64,000 bases of DNA from NCBI GenBank assembly GCA_013791905.1, contig VMSX01000016.1, positions 62,001 through 126,000 on the forward strand, in the 5' to 3' direction. Source of the stretch: Rhodocyclaceae bacterium (GTDB taxonomy: Bacteria > Pseudomonadota > Gammaproteobacteria > Burkholderiales > Rhodocyclaceae). Both the position numbers and the translations under genes were made by a program. Within the stretch, counting starts at the first letter, position 1. Each line of letters begins with the position of its first letter. The notes below the pieces were generated by a model. It saw nothing but the letters and a program-made list of their open reading frames with translations. It was not told where the DNA came from and did no database searches. This document shows, one piece after another, positions 9,201 to 17,996 of the stretch.

Positions 9201-9539
9201 ATGGCAGCATTACACGGTATTGCATTGGGCATGATCGAAACCCGCGGACTGGTTCCCGCCATCGAGGCGGCGGACGCCATGACCAAGGCGGCGGAGGTGC
9301 GGTTGATCGGCCGGGAATTTGTCGGTGGCGGCTATGTGACGGTGATGGTGCGCGGCGAGACGGGCGCGGTAAACGCCGCGGTGCGTGCCGGTGCGGATGC
9401 CTGCGAGCGGGTTGGCGACGGCCTGGTGGCGGCGCATATCATTGCCCGGGTGCATTCGGAGGTGGAAAATGTCCTGCCGACCACTCCTGAATCTGCTGGT
9501 GGTGGTCGCGATGCTGATGTGATTGCGGAGCGCAGCTAA
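9201..9539 (+). CDS. csoS1B: carboxysome shell hexamer protein CsoS1 with C-terminal extension (CsoS1B-like)
   Basis: The second BMC shell protein, 112 residues, with the same core as the upstream copy plus a C-terminal tail of about 19 residues (TTPESAGGGRDADVIAERS). CsoS1B of H. neapolitanus likewise carries a short extension, so this is the likely counterpart. AAGGAGAAG at 9187-9195 precedes the ATG at 9201. The 99-bp gap from the first copy contains nothing recognisable. The pair looks like a tandem duplication. Confidence 0.94.
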   Translation: MAALHGIALGMIETRGLVPAIEAADAMTKAAEVRLIGREFVGGGYVTVMVRGETGAVNAAVRAGADACERVGDGLVAAHIIARVHSEVENVLPTTPESAGGGRDADVIAERS

Positions 9540-9555
9540 GCGTTCAGCTGATGAC

Positions 9556-10008
9556 ATGGCGATGGCGATGAATCCGCGTGTGGCAGGCTTTCTGATGCAG
9601 GCACTCAGTCACGAGATGTCTGTGGTGCAGCAGTATCTCACCCAGTCGCATTTGTGCGACTTGTGGGGCATGGTTGATCACGCGGCGTATTTTCGTCGCG
9701 AGTCTGCGGAAGAACTGGAGCATGCGGGCCAACTCATTCGGCACATGCTCAGTCTTGGACTGACGCCGAACGCCACGCAGCTAGCGCCGGCACGGCCAGG
9801 CCGTGATCTGCGCGAGATGCTGTTGCTTGACCGTCAACTTGAGGTCGACGCCGTACGCCTGTACGACGAGGCGTTGCGCCAGGCCCAGCGTTTTCGGGAT
9901 GATGCATCAGGCCAGTTGTTCGCCGCGTTGCTGAGCGACGAGCAGGGCCATTTGAACGAAATCGACCGCATGCTGGCGGAACTCGAGAGCAAGGGAAAAG
10001 GAACATGA
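9556..10008 (+). CDS. carboxysome-linked bacterioferritin/ferritin-like protein
   Basis: A ferritin-like four-helix-bundle protein of about 150 residues, as commonly found after csoS1 in alpha-carboxysome operons. Helical stretches with metal-binding candidates include SHEMSVVQQY, SAEELEHAGQ and SDEQGHLNEIDRM, which supply Glu and His residues at di-iron-like spacing. Its role in carboxysome biology is not established. Several starts are possible (9556, 9562, 9568, or 9523 overlapping csoS1B) and no clear Shine-Dalgarno sequence decides between them. Its stop overlaps the acRAF start as ATGA. Confidence 0.85.
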   Translation: MAMAMNPRVAGFLMQALSHEMSVVQQYLTQSHLCDLWGMVDHAAYFRRESAEELEHAGQLIRHMLSLGLTPNATQLAPARPGRDLREMLLLDRQLEVDAVRLYDEALRQAQRFRDDASGQLFAALLSDEQGHLNEIDRMLAELESKGKGT

Positions 10009-10274
10009 CCATGGCTGATCTACCTCCCGAAGGTTGGCAATTGCAGCAGAAACCGCTCATGCTGACGCGCCGTTTCAATTTTCCCGGATATGCCCAGACA
10101 CGCAAGTTTCTTGACGATCTGGCGGTGCTATCCGAGCGTGATGGCTGCTATCCTGACCTGAACTTCGGCAAGACCCATGTCAGTGTCACCATTGCCGCTG
10201 CCGGCGCCGAACTGAGTGCGGCCGAGTCTGATTTCGCCGCCGCGGCGAATCAACTGGCCGGGAAAATCGAGTAA
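10005..10274 (+). CDS. alpha-carboxysome RuBisCO assembly factor acRAF (pterin dehydratase-like)
   Basis: An 89-residue protein of the pterin-4alpha-carbinolamine dehydratase fold. In alpha-carboxysome loci this paralogue acts as a RuBisCO assembly chaperone (acRAF) rather than an enzyme. The sequence has the fold's RRFNFPGYAQTRKFLDDLA helix and the CYPDLNFGKTHVSVTI strand. It overlaps the ferritin-like gene by ATGA and is followed 12 bp later by mcdA. A second in-frame ATG at 10011 is also possible. Confidence 0.9.
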   Translation: MTMADLPPEGWQLQQKPLMLTRRFNFPGYAQTRKFLDDLAVLSERDGCYPDLNFGKTHVSVTIAAAGAELSAAESDFAAAANQLAGKIE

Positions 10275-10286
10275 GGCGCGAATGAC

Positions 10287-10919
10287 ATGCGCGGCAGGCT
10301 GATCGCCCTGGCCAGCCTCAAGGGAGGCTGCGGCAAGTCAACGCTGGCGCTGAATCTGGCGGCCGGTCTGGCGCAGACGGGCAGCGTTGGCCTGGTCGAT
10401 GCCGATCCGCAGGGGGCATTGTGTCATTGGGCTGATTGGGCTGCAGAGTCTGGTGTTCCCACCGTGCTGGCCGCCGGTGACGATCCAGAGGCGGCAATGG
10501 CGCGTGCTGCCCGGCAGTATCGGCGGGTGGTGGTCGATTGCCCGCCGTCGCTCGACATGAAGATCACCCGGCGCATCCTGCAACAGGTGGATACGGTGCT
10601 GATCCCGGTGCTGCCATCACCGCTTGACCTGTGGGCCAGTGCCGAAACGGCGGAAGTGGTGCGCCTGACACGCGCCATCAACCCGGGCTTGCGGGCCTGG
10701 CTGCTCATCAATCAGGCGGAGCCAGCGAGTGCCTTGTCGCGCGCCATGGCAAGCGCGCTGGCCAGCCTGGAATTGCCCGTGCTGGGCTGTGTGGTACGCC
10801 GCCGGGCGGTCTACCGGCAAGCAGCGGTAGAGGGTGTCAGCGTGTATCAACTCGGTGCACGCGGTCGCGCAGCAGCGCAGGAAATGGATCAACTGATCGA
10901 GGAGGTACTACGGAAATGA
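10287..10919 (+). CDS. mcdA: ParA-type carboxysome positioning ATPase McdA
   Basis: A 210-residue ParA/MinD-family ATPase. The deviant Walker A motif KGGCGKST lies at about residues 12-19, and VDADPQGALCHW and VDCPPS provide the Walker A' and B elements. In alpha-carboxysome operons McdA binds the nucleoid and, with McdB, spaces carboxysomes along it. Its stop overlaps the mcdB start (ATGA), as expected for this pair. The name follows family plus context; it replaces the older generic name ParA. Confidence 0.93.
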   Translation: MRGRLIALASLKGGCGKSTLALNLAAGLAQTGSVGLVDADPQGALCHWADWAAESGVPTVLAAGDDPEAAMARAARQYRRVVVDCPPSLDMKITRRILQQVDTVLIPVLPSPLDLWASAETAEVVRLTRAINPGLRAWLLINQAEPASALSRAMASALASLELPVLGCVVRRRAVYRQAAVEGVSVYQLGARGRAAAQEMDQLIEEVLRK

Positions 10920-11167
10920 GCAAACTGGAAGACAAGCTGACCGCCAGCATCAAACCGGGCCGTAAGCGTACTGCCGAAAAACCAAAACCTGTGAAGCCTG
11001 CTGCCAAACCGGTTCAAACCGTTGCTGCTGCAAAGCCGGCGCGACCACGGTCGACAAAAGTCGGCGCTGGCAGTACGGCGCCGCAGGCCCAGACCCAGCC
11101 ACAGGTTCGACCGCAGAGCCAGCCGCAGGTCCAGGCCCTGCATCCCAGCCGCGTCTGGCCGGACTGA
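10916..11167 (+). CDS. mcdB: carboxysome positioning adaptor McdB (alpha type)
   Basis: An 83-residue low-complexity protein, rich in Lys, Pro, Ala and Gln, directly after mcdA and overlapping it by ATGA. The charged N-terminal segment MSKLEDKLTASI, the disordered centre and the C-terminal RVWPD with its single Trp fit alpha-type McdB. These proteins adapt the carboxysome to McdA and can phase separate. The centre (KVGAGSTAP, 11056-11082) coincides with a copy of a repeat found elsewhere in the window. A longer in-frame ORF from 10631 is rejected because it lies inside mcdA. Confidence 0.88.
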   Translation: MSKLEDKLTASIKPGRKRTAEKPKPVKPAAKPVQTVAAAKPARPRSTKVGAGSTAPQAQTQPQVRPQSQPQVQALHPSRVWPD

Positions 11168-11193
11168 TCGTTTCCTGACCTGGGCATACGCAT

Positions 11194-13524
11194 ATGGCGA
11201 TCCAATTAGCAGACTATCAGGATATTCTGGACGAGCTCGGCGAACACGCCGGCGAAGTGCTGGAAGCGACCTGGCACGATGCTGCACGGGTGTTCACACC
11301 GCGCGGACTGGATGCCTATCTGCGTGGTGCCGCCGGCCTGAAAGCCTTGGGGCGCGGCACCGATCTGGTGGTCTCGTTCATCGAGAGCGCGCCGCTGGTG
11401 GCGAAGGAAATCGGCGAGCAGGCGGTATCCGAACTGCTTTCCGCCGCGATCCGGATGTATTCAAAAACGAGTGCCGGCGTTCTCGCGTTGCTGTTCTCGA
11501 CGGCGCCAACCGCGGCGCTACGCCTCGGCGAACTGGAACTGTTCAAGTCTTATCTTGCCCTGCTCGACACTCTGCTGGCCCAGGCGCCACGCGCGCTGCG
11601 ACCGCTGCTGGGCTCGCTCGACGTACTGCTGGCCCACCTCACCCTGGGAGGGCTGCGGCGCTGGGCAATGTGGGGGGTGTCCGCCCATCGCAGCAACTTC
11701 GAGGCGCAGGCCAAATACTTTGCGCTGGAAAGCGAGGATGCGCTGGCGGTGATGAAGAAGGAGCAGCGCGGGGTGCTGTTTGTCGACGTGCAGCGTCGTC
11801 TGGTCATGTACTTGCGCGCCCTGTGGGGTCGCGACTTTTTCCTGCGCCCGACTTCGGGAGACTTCGAGACCCGCACCGGCTACCGGCCCCATATCGAGCA
11901 TTTCTTCATTCATCTGCCCGACGCGTTTGATGACTATGCGCCCGAGGGTGGTACCGCGGTTCCCGGTCTCGAAATTTATCGCGCCGCTGCTGCACATGCT
12001 GCTGCCCACATGGTGCATTCCCGGCTCCACCCGGATGCGGAATCCATCAATCCCTTGCAGCAGGCATTGATCGGCGCCATCGAGGATGCCCGCGTCGAGG
12101 CGCTGTCGGTGCGTGCCTTCCCGGGCCTCGGCAAACTCTGGATCAGCCTGCTGCCGGCAGATCCGGCGCAGGGCGGCAGTCTGGGACCTTTGCTGGATCG
12201 CATCGCCCGGGCCTTGCTCGATCCTGACTATTCAGACACGCATCCGCTGGTGGACGCCGCGCGTCGCCTGTTTGCCCAGGCACGTCTTGATGATGCCGAC
12301 ATGGCGCATGCCATCGGTCTCGAACTGGCCGGCCTGGTGCAGACCATGCAGATTCCCTTCAATCTGCGCACCGACCTGCCATCCTGTCTCTATCGCGACG
12401 ACAACCGCCATCTCTGGCAGGTACCGGAAGTATCGGGTGACGCCATCCTGCTGCCGGGTCAGGAAGCACAGGTCCGCAAGTACGTCAGTCTCATGGAAAT
12501 GATCAACGGCCTCGACGTCGAGTTCGCCGGTGACGACGCGCAAGAGGTCTGGGTGCTTGAGAGCGAACTGTACGAGGACGACGGCACCACGTTCAACGAA
12601 AAGGAAGGCAAGGTACCGATCTCCTCGCCATTCCACTACCACGAATGGGATTATCAGACTCAGCTTGAGCGTCCGAACTGGGCCACGCTGCTGGAGAAGC
12701 GTCCCAAATTCGGTGACCCGGCGGATATCGATGCCGTGATCGAGCGCCACAAACCCTTGGTGCGGCGTCTCAAGCATCTCATCGAAGCGGTCCAGCCCCA
12801 GGGTCTGGTGCGGCAGCGCAAGATGGAAGACGGCGATCAGATCGACCTGAATGCCGCCGTGAGCGCCATGGTCGATATCCGCATGGGCGTGCAGCCCGAT
12901 CCGCGCATTGGTATTCGTACCCGCTTGCAGATTCGCGACCTCTCGGTGCTGCTGCTGGTGGATCTTTCCGAGTCCACCAACGACCGGGTGCAAAACGCCG
13001 AGGGCGAGGTCAGTGTGCTGGATCTGGCGCGGGAAGCCACGGCGCTGATGGCCGAGGCGCTCACCAAGATTGGCGACCCCTTCGCCATTCATGGCTTCGA
13101 TTCGAATGGCCGACATGATGTGGAGTATTACCGCTTCAAGGACTTCGACGGCCCCTACGACGACAAGGTGAAGGCTCGCCTGGCGGGCATGACCGGGCAA
13201 CTATCAACCCGCATGGGAACGGCTTTGCGCCATGCCGGCGCACATCTTTCCCGGCGCCCCAGCAACAAGAAGCTCATTCTGCTGCTCACCGACGGCGAGC
13301 CAGCCGATAACGACGTGCGCGATCCGCAATACCTGCGTTTCGATACCAAGAAGGCGGTCGAGGAACTGGCCCGGCAGGGTGTGCACACCTTCTGTCTGAC
13401 CCTCGACCCCTACGCCGACCAGTATGTGTCGCGGATTTTTGGCGCTAGGAACTACCTGGTGCTCGACCATGTCGCGCGCCTGCCTGAAAAGCTGCCCGCT
13501 CTTTACATGGGATTGACGCGATGA
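11194..13524 (+). CDS. cbbO: RuBisCO activase adaptor CbbO (VWA domain)
   Basis: A 776-residue CbbO, which binds inhibited RuBisCO and couples it to the CbbQ motor so sugar-phosphate inhibitors are removed. The C-terminal von Willebrand A domain has the MIDAS motif DLSEST near residue 590 and the later LLTDGEPADND. The N-terminal two-thirds is the CbbO-specific helical part. It starts 26 bp after mcdB with a weak ribosome-binding site. Its last 38 bp are duplicated just downstream. The partner cbbQ is separated from it by the sulP gene, an unusual interruption. Confidence 0.94.
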   Translation: MAIQLADYQDILDELGEHAGEVLEATWHDAARVFTPRGLDAYLRGAAGLKALGRGTDLVVSFIESAPLVAKEIGEQAVSELLSAAIRMYSKTSAGVLALLFSTAPTAALRLGELELFKSYLALLDTLLAQAPRALRPLLGSLDVLLAHLTLGGLRRWAMWGVSAHRSNFEAQAKYFALESEDALAVMKKEQRGVLFVDVQRRLVMYLRALWGRDFFLRPTSGDFETRTGYRPHIEHFFIHLPDAFDDYAPEGGTAVPGLEIYRAAAAHAAAHMVHSRLHPDAESINPLQQALIGAIEDARVEALSVRAFPGLGKLWISLLPADPAQGGSLGPLLDRIARALLDPDYSDTHPLVDAARRLFAQARLDDADMAHAIGLELAGLVQTMQIPFNLRTDLPSCLYRDDNRHLWQVPEVSGDAILLPGQEAQVRKYVSLMEMINGLDVEFAGDDAQEVWVLESELYEDDGTTFNEKEGKVPISSPFHYHEWDYQTQLERPNWATLLEKRPKFGDPADIDAVIERHKPLVRRLKHLIEAVQPQGLVRQRKMEDGDQIDLNAAVSAMVDIRMGVQPDPRIGIRTRLQIRDLSVLLLVDLSESTNDRVQNAEGEVSVLDLAREATALMAEALTKIGDPFAIHGFDSNGRHDVEYYRFKDFDGPYDDKVKARLAGMTGQLSTRMGTALRHAGAHLSRRPSNKKLILLLTDGEPADNDVRDPQYLRFDTKKAVEELARQGVHTFCLTLDPYADQYVSRIFGARNYLVLDHVARLPEKLPALYMGLTR

Positions 13525-13628
13525 TGCTGACAGGCAGCTTTCGACGGAGGCTAACGTTGCGCAGCAACGTTAAGCGCAGCGGCCATAGCCAAAAGCTGCC
13601 CGCTCTTTACATGGGATTGACGCGATGA
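13487..13628. repeat. 38-bp direct repeat at the cbbO-sulP junction
   Basis: The last 38 bases of cbbO, including its ATGA (13487-13524), recur exactly at 13591-13628, where the final ATG is the sulP start. The 66-bp spacer contains a perfect hairpin TAACGTTGC-GCA-GCAACGTTA (13552-13572). The second copy therefore carries both the context and the start codon of sulP. It looks like a small duplication/insertion at what was once an overlapping stop-start junction. Confidence 0.9.
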
Positions 13629-15718
13629 AATCGCTGGTGCGCAAACTCTTTCCATTCGTGAGCTGGTTCCCCATGAAGGGAGTGCAGGTGCGCGCCGATC
13701 TGTTGGCCGGCCTCACCGTCGCACTGGTATTGATACCGCAGTCCATGGCTTACGCCCAACTCGCCGGCTTGCCGCCCTACTATGGGCTGTATGCCGCATT
13801 CCTGCCGGTGCTGGTGGGGGCATTGTGGGGGTCGTCGCAACAACTGGCCACCGGGCCGGTGGCCGTCGTCGCCCTGCTGACCGCTTCGGCGCTGGCACCG
13901 CTTGCGGTAGCGGGTTCCGAGCGCTATATCGCCCTGGCCATCCTGCTGGCACTGCTGGTGGGCGTGATCCAGCTTGCGCTTGGTGTCTTCCGCCTCGGGG
14001 CGATCGTCAATCTGCTCTCGCATCCGGTCATCATCGGCTTCACCAATGCCGCAGCCATCATCATTGGCCTGTCACAGTTGAATAAGTTGCTCGGCGTGCC
14101 GATGACCCGCAGCGACAAGTTCCTGAACGACATCACCGGCGTACTCTCGCAAATCGGCGATACACATCTGCCGACCCTGTTCATAGGGCTGGCGGCGCTC
14201 GGCATCATGTTGCTGCTGAAACGCTTTCTGCCGAAATGGCCGAATGTGTTGATCGCCGTGGTGCTGACCACCGTGGTGAGTTGGCAGATCGGCTTCGAGC
14301 ACGACATGAAGCTGCCCCACAATGCCATTGGGGACGTCGCTTTGAAAGCCGAGGTGGCTGAGTATCGGGAAGTGCAGAAGCGTATCTCTGCCCTCGACCA
14401 GGCCATCGCCGATGAGCGCTTCCGCTATGCGCAGGCGGGCAAGGAGTTCAACCTCGCCGAGCTTGCCACCATCGAATACGGATTGCATCTGGCCGTGCTC
14501 GAGTACGAACAGACCGCGCAGGAAAATTCGGACCGCTTCCAGCGTCTACGCAGTCAGCATTACGTGGTCGCAGCCGGACCGGATGGCAGCACCTTGCTCC
14601 CCGCTGTCAAACCGGGACAAACTGAAGTGCAATGGCGGATCAAGAAGATCGATGACAAGGGCTTGCATCTGGCCGGTGGCGGGGAGGTGGTCGGGGCGAT
14701 TCCGCCGGGACTGCCCAGCCTGTCGGTGCCACGCCTGGCCTGGAACGATATTGTCAGCCTGCTGACAGCTGCGCTGGTCATTTCGCTGGTTGCCTTCATG
14801 GAAGCCATCTCGATCGCCAAGGCAATGGCTGCGCGCACCCGGGCCCGCATCGACCCTGATCAGGAATTGATTGGCCAGGGGCTTGCCAACATCGTCGGCG
14901 GCGCATCGCAGGCCTTTCCGGGCAGCGGGTCCTTCTCGCGCTCGGCGGTCAACCTGGATGCCGGTGCGGTCACCGGCCTGGCCTCGGTATTTTCCGGCGT
15001 GCTGGTGCTGATCACCCTGTTGTTCCTGACCAGCATGCTGTACCACCTGCCGCAAGCAGTACTGGCGGCGGTGATCATGCTGGCGGTGTCGGGATTGATC
15101 AACTTCAAGGCGATCTGGCATGCCTGGCAAACCAAGCATCATGATGGCATTGCCGCCATGATTACCTTCGGTGCCACGCTCGCCTTCGCGCCGCACCTCG
15201 ATGTCGGAATCATGTTTGGCACGGCAGTGGCCGTTTCCCTGTTCCTGCTGCGCCGCATGCGGCCCCGTGCCGAGATCCTTGGCCAGCATCCGGACGGCGT
15301 GCTCGCCGGCATGGATACGCATGGCCTGCAACCGATCAGCGAGGTGTTCGTGCCGGTGCGCTTCGACGGTGAACTGACTTTTGTCAATGTCGCCTACTTC
15401 GAGGACATGGTGCTGGAGGCGCTGGCCCGTTTTCCCAACGCGCGCGCGATCTTGGTGATCGGCAGCGGGATCAACGAGATCGACGTCTCCGGTGAGGAGA
15501 AGATCCGCGCGCTGGCCGAACGCCTCGAACAATCAGGTGTCACGCTCTACCTGAGTGGCCTGAAGCGGCAGGTCTTGGAAGTATTGGAACGTGCGCATAT
15601 TGCCGATGTGATACCGCCGGAGCGCATGTTCAAATCGAAGGATCAGGCGCTACAGATCCTGATGGCCCGCTATGGCGCGACCTTGTCAGGCGCTGCGGCA
15701 AGCGCGGCCAAGGGCTAG
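13625..15718 (+). CDS. SulP-family anion (probable bicarbonate) transporter with STAS domain and large extra loop
   Basis: A 697-residue SLC26/SulP transporter. The N-terminal membrane domain shows the family signatures VALVLIPQSMAYAQLAGLPP and PGSGSFSRSAVN, and the C-terminal part (about residues 575-690) is a STAS domain. Inside the carboxysome operon its likely substrate is bicarbonate, by analogy with SulP proteins known to take up inorganic carbon; sulfate is the alternative. A segment of about 117 residues (near 243-360, helical then beta-rich) is inserted just before the conserved VVGAIPPGLPS segment, making it about 100 residues longer than usual. It lies between cbbO and cbbQ, suggesting coexpression with RuBisCO activation. 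Confidence 0.9.
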   Translation: MKSLVRKLFPFVSWFPMKGVQVRADLLAGLTVALVLIPQSMAYAQLAGLPPYYGLYAAFLPVLVGALWGSSQQLATGPVAVVALLTASALAPLAVAGSERYIALAILLALLVGVIQLALGVFRLGAIVNLLSHPVIIGFTNAAAIIIGLSQLNKLLGVPMTRSDKFLNDITGVLSQIGDTHLPTLFIGLAALGIMLLLKRFLPKWPNVLIAVVLTTVVSWQIGFEHDMKLPHNAIGDVALKAEVAEYREVQKRISALDQAIADERFRYAQAGKEFNLAELATIEYGLHLAVLEYEQTAQENSDRFQRLRSQHYVVAAGPDGSTLLPAVKPGQTEVQWRIKKIDDKGLHLAGGGEVVGAIPPGLPSLSVPRLAWNDIVSLLTAALVISLVAFMEAISIAKAMAARTRARIDPDQELIGQGLANIVGGASQAFPGSGSFSRSAVNLDAGAVTGLASVFSGVLVLITLLFLTSMLYHLPQAVLAAVIMLAVSGLINFKAIWHAWQTKHHDGIAAMITFGATLAFAPHLDVGIMFGTAVAVSLFLLRRMRPRAEILGQHPDGVLAGMDTHGLQPISEVFVPVRFDGELTFVNVAYFEDMVLEALARFPNARAILVIGSGINEIDVSGEEKIRALAERLEQSGVTLYLSGLKRQVLEVLERAHIADVIPPERMFKSKDQALQILMARYGATLSGAAASAAKG

Positions 15719-15783
15719 GTGCAAAACTACACGATCCGGCCGGGTGTCAATAAATATTTTGATCAACATTCCAGGAAAACATC

Positions 15784-16587
15784 ATGAACGACATTGAACA
15801 ATACCGCATCACCAGCGAACCGTACTATCGAACCGTCGCCGACGAGGTCAGCCTGTTCGAAGCTGCCTATTCGGTGCGCATGCCCATGATGCTCAAGGGA
15901 CCCACGGGTTGCGGCAAGACCCGATTCGTGGAGTACATGGCCTGGAAGCTGAACAAACCGCTGATTACCGTGGCCTGCAACGAGGACATGACCGCGTCCG
16001 ATCTGGTGGGGCGCTTTCTGCTCGACATCAACGGCACGCGCTGGCAGGATGGGCCGCTGGCCATCGCCGCGCGCCACGGGGCGATCTGCTACCTCGATGA
16101 AGTTGTCGAAGCCCGCCAGGACACCACGGTGGTTATCCATCCGCTGACGGACAACCGGCGGGTCCTGCCGCTGGAAAAGAAGGGGGAGCTCGTCAAGGCG
16201 CACCCGGATTTCCAGATCGTCATCTCCTACAATCCCGGCTACCAGAGTTTGATGAAGGACCTGAAGCAGTCCACCAAGCAGCGTTTCGGGGCACTCGATT
16301 TCTCCTATCCCGAGCATGATGTCGAAATGGAAATCGTCGCCCATGAGACCGGCGTTTCCGCCAGCATTGCCGACAAATTGGTATCCATCGCCGAGCGTGC
16401 GCGTAATCTCAAGGGGCACGGTCTTGACGAAGGGATTTCTACGCGTATGCTGATCTATGCCGCATCGCTGATCGCCAAAGGCGTGGAAGCCAAGGGTGCC
16501 TGTCGCGTCGCACTGGTGCGCCCCATCACCGACGACCCGGACATGCGCGATGCGCTGGATGCCGCAGTGACCACCTTCTTTTCATGA
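15784..16587 (+). CDS. cbbQ: RuBisCO activase motor CbbQ (MoxR-type AAA+)
   Basis: A 267-residue MoxR-class AAA+ ATPase, hexameric motor of the CbbQO RuBisCO activase. Walker A is GPTGCGKT at about residues 39-46, Walker B is AICYLDEV, and [10 protein letters not shown] supplies sensor 1. It works with CbbO. Placement after sulP, 65 bp downstream, keeps it in the same operon. Its stop overlaps the start of the next small gene as ATGA. Confidence 0.95.
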   Translation: MNDIEQYRITSEPYYRTVADEVSLFEAAYSVRMPMMLKGPTGCGKTRFVEYMAWKLNKPLITVACNEDMTASDLVGRFLLDINGTRWQDGPLAIAARHGAICYLDEVVEARQDTTVVIHPLTDNRRVLPLEKKGELVKAHPDFQIVISYNPGYQSLMKDLKQSTKQRFGALDFSYPEHDVEMEIVAHETGVSASIADKLVSIAERARNLKGHGLDEGISTRMLIYAASLIAKGVEAKGACRVALVRPITDDPDMRDALDAAVTTFFS

Positions 16588-16925
16588 TGACGACCCAGAT
16601 GCCCAATCCAAATAAAAATGCCATGAACCGGAGTAGCTACCCGGGCATCCTTGCCGACGTCAATGGTGGCCTGACGCCGCTGGGACGGACGGTGATGGAT
16701 GCCTGGGTGTTTGGCCTGCTGGAAGAAACCGAAGCCTGCGCAGGCTGGGGCCTCGGCCAGATGCAGGACTTGCTCGACAAGCTCCATCAGGCCTGGGAAC
16801 CTTACGGACACCTGCCCAGCCGGCTGCCGGAGGAACTGCGTGCCCGCCACACCCGCATCTACGCGGCAGCGGTGGAGCGGGCACAGGCCGCCGGCTGGGA
16901 TCCTGAACTCGGGGATGACGACTAG
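16584..16925 (+). CDS. unknown 113-residue protein coupled to cbbQ
   Basis: I do not recognise this family. The protein is soluble and largely helical, with a short polar N-terminus, a conserved-looking [20 protein letters not shown] segment, a Trp-rich centre ([19 protein letters not shown]) and an acidic C-terminus (WDPELGDDD). It starts inside the cbbQ stop (ATGA overlap; a second ATG follows at 16587), so it is almost certainly translated together with cbbQ. A role in RuBisCO activation or carboxysome assembly is guilt-by-association only. Confidence 0.8.
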   Translation: MMTTQMPNPNKNAMNRSSYPGILADVNGGLTPLGRTVMDAWVFGLLEETEACAGWGLGQMQDLLDKLHQAWEPYGHLPSRLPEELRARHTRIYAAAVERAQAAGWDPELGDDD

Positions 16926-17084
16926 TCCTGTGCAGCGCAGGGCAACCAACATGGGAAGCGCCGCAATAGTCGGCGTGACCGCAGGAAATCCCCCGTGGGA
17001 CGGGCGGGACGGCATGAATAATATTCGATGTTGTTGCCGGCATATTGCAGCTTGGCCCCGTGGCATCGCATACAAGGAATACCC

Positions 17085-17996
17085 ATGCCATTGATTCGCG
17101 TTGACGATCTGTTGAACCACGCACGGACCGCAGGTTATGCCGTCGGTGCTTATGATGCAGTCGACAGTAATTTCGTGTCGGCGATCATCGCCGGTGCGGA
17201 AGCCGCGCGCGCGCCGGTCATCGTCAGTTTCGCCGAAATGCACTTTGCCCACTATGACTTTCCGGTGTTGATGGCAGCCGCCATGGTGGCGGCGCGGCGT
17301 GCCCGGGTACCCGTCGCACTGTTTTTCGACCATGGTACGGGTCTGGAAACTGCGCGCGATGCCATCCGGCACGGTGCCAACGGTGTCATGGCCGATGTTT
17401 CGCATCTGCCGTTCAGTGAAAATGTCGCGGTAACGCGTTCGATCGTCGCCATGGCACATGCCGTTGGCGTGACCGTCGAGGGTGAAGTCGGGTATGTGCC
17501 GGGTGTCGCGGGCGAAGACGCCATCCTGCATCCTGGCGAGATTCAACTCACCGCGCCTGCTGAAGCAGCGCGCTTTGTTGCCGAGACGGGGGTGGATGTC
17601 CTGGCCGTTTCCATCGGCACGGTGCATGGCCGGATCCGTGACGAAATCAAACTCGATCTGGACCGTCTGGCGGCAATTGCCAAGGCGGTTGCCGTTCCCC
17701 TCGTCATCCATGGCGGCACGGGACTCGCTGACGAGCAATTTCGTGCGCTGATCGCGCGCGGCGTAACCAAGGTCAATTACTACACGGGGCTTTCCGACCT
17801 GGCCTCTGCCGCCGCCGCAGCGGCGCTCGATCCCATCGACGCCGGCTACACGGCCGGTCTCGATGCGGTACGCGCGGTGGTTGCCGCCGAGGTGACGCGC
17901 ACCTGCGAAATCTTCGGTGCGGCGGGTCGCAGTGACGCCGCCCAGTCCGCCTGTCGCCTCTGGCAGGAAGACGGGACGCTGCTCCGGGGCAACTGA
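17085..17996 (+). CDS. class II fructose-bisphosphate aldolase family protein
   Basis: A class II (zinc) aldolase of 303 residues. Recognisable elements are the FFDHG motif with the zinc-binding His, VEGEVG with a Glu, AVSIGTVHG with a second His ligand and VIHGGTGL with a third. In the Calvin cycle such an enzyme makes fructose 1,6- and sedoheptulose 1,7-bisphosphate, and that is the likely job here. The segment VNYYTGL replaces the usual N-(I/V)-(A/D)-T phosphate-binding motif, so substrate preference could differ (tagatose-type aldolases belong to the same family). The ATG at 17085 is preferred; AAGGAA lies just upstream. Confidence 0.82.
   Translation: MPLIRVDDLLNHARTAGYAVGAYDAVDSNFVSAIIAGAEAARAPVIVSFAEMHFAHYDFPVLMAAAMVAARRARVPVALFFDHGTGLETARDAIRHGANGVMADVSHLPFSENVAVTRSIVAMAHAVGVTVEGEVGYVPGVAGEDAILHPGEIQLTAPAEAARFVAETGVDVLAVSIGTVHGRIRDEIKLDLDRLAAIAKAVAVPLVIHGGTGLADEQFRALIARGVTKVNYYTGLSDLASAAAAAALDPIDAGYTAGLDAVRAVVAAEVTRTCEIFGAAGRSDAAQSACRLWQEDGTLLRGN

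Noticed and set aside
10631-11167. Longer mcdB reading frame beginning inside mcdA
   Set aside because: The extra part overlaps mcdA, has low-complexity shadow sequence, and MSKLEDKL at 10916 has the usual ATGA coupling.
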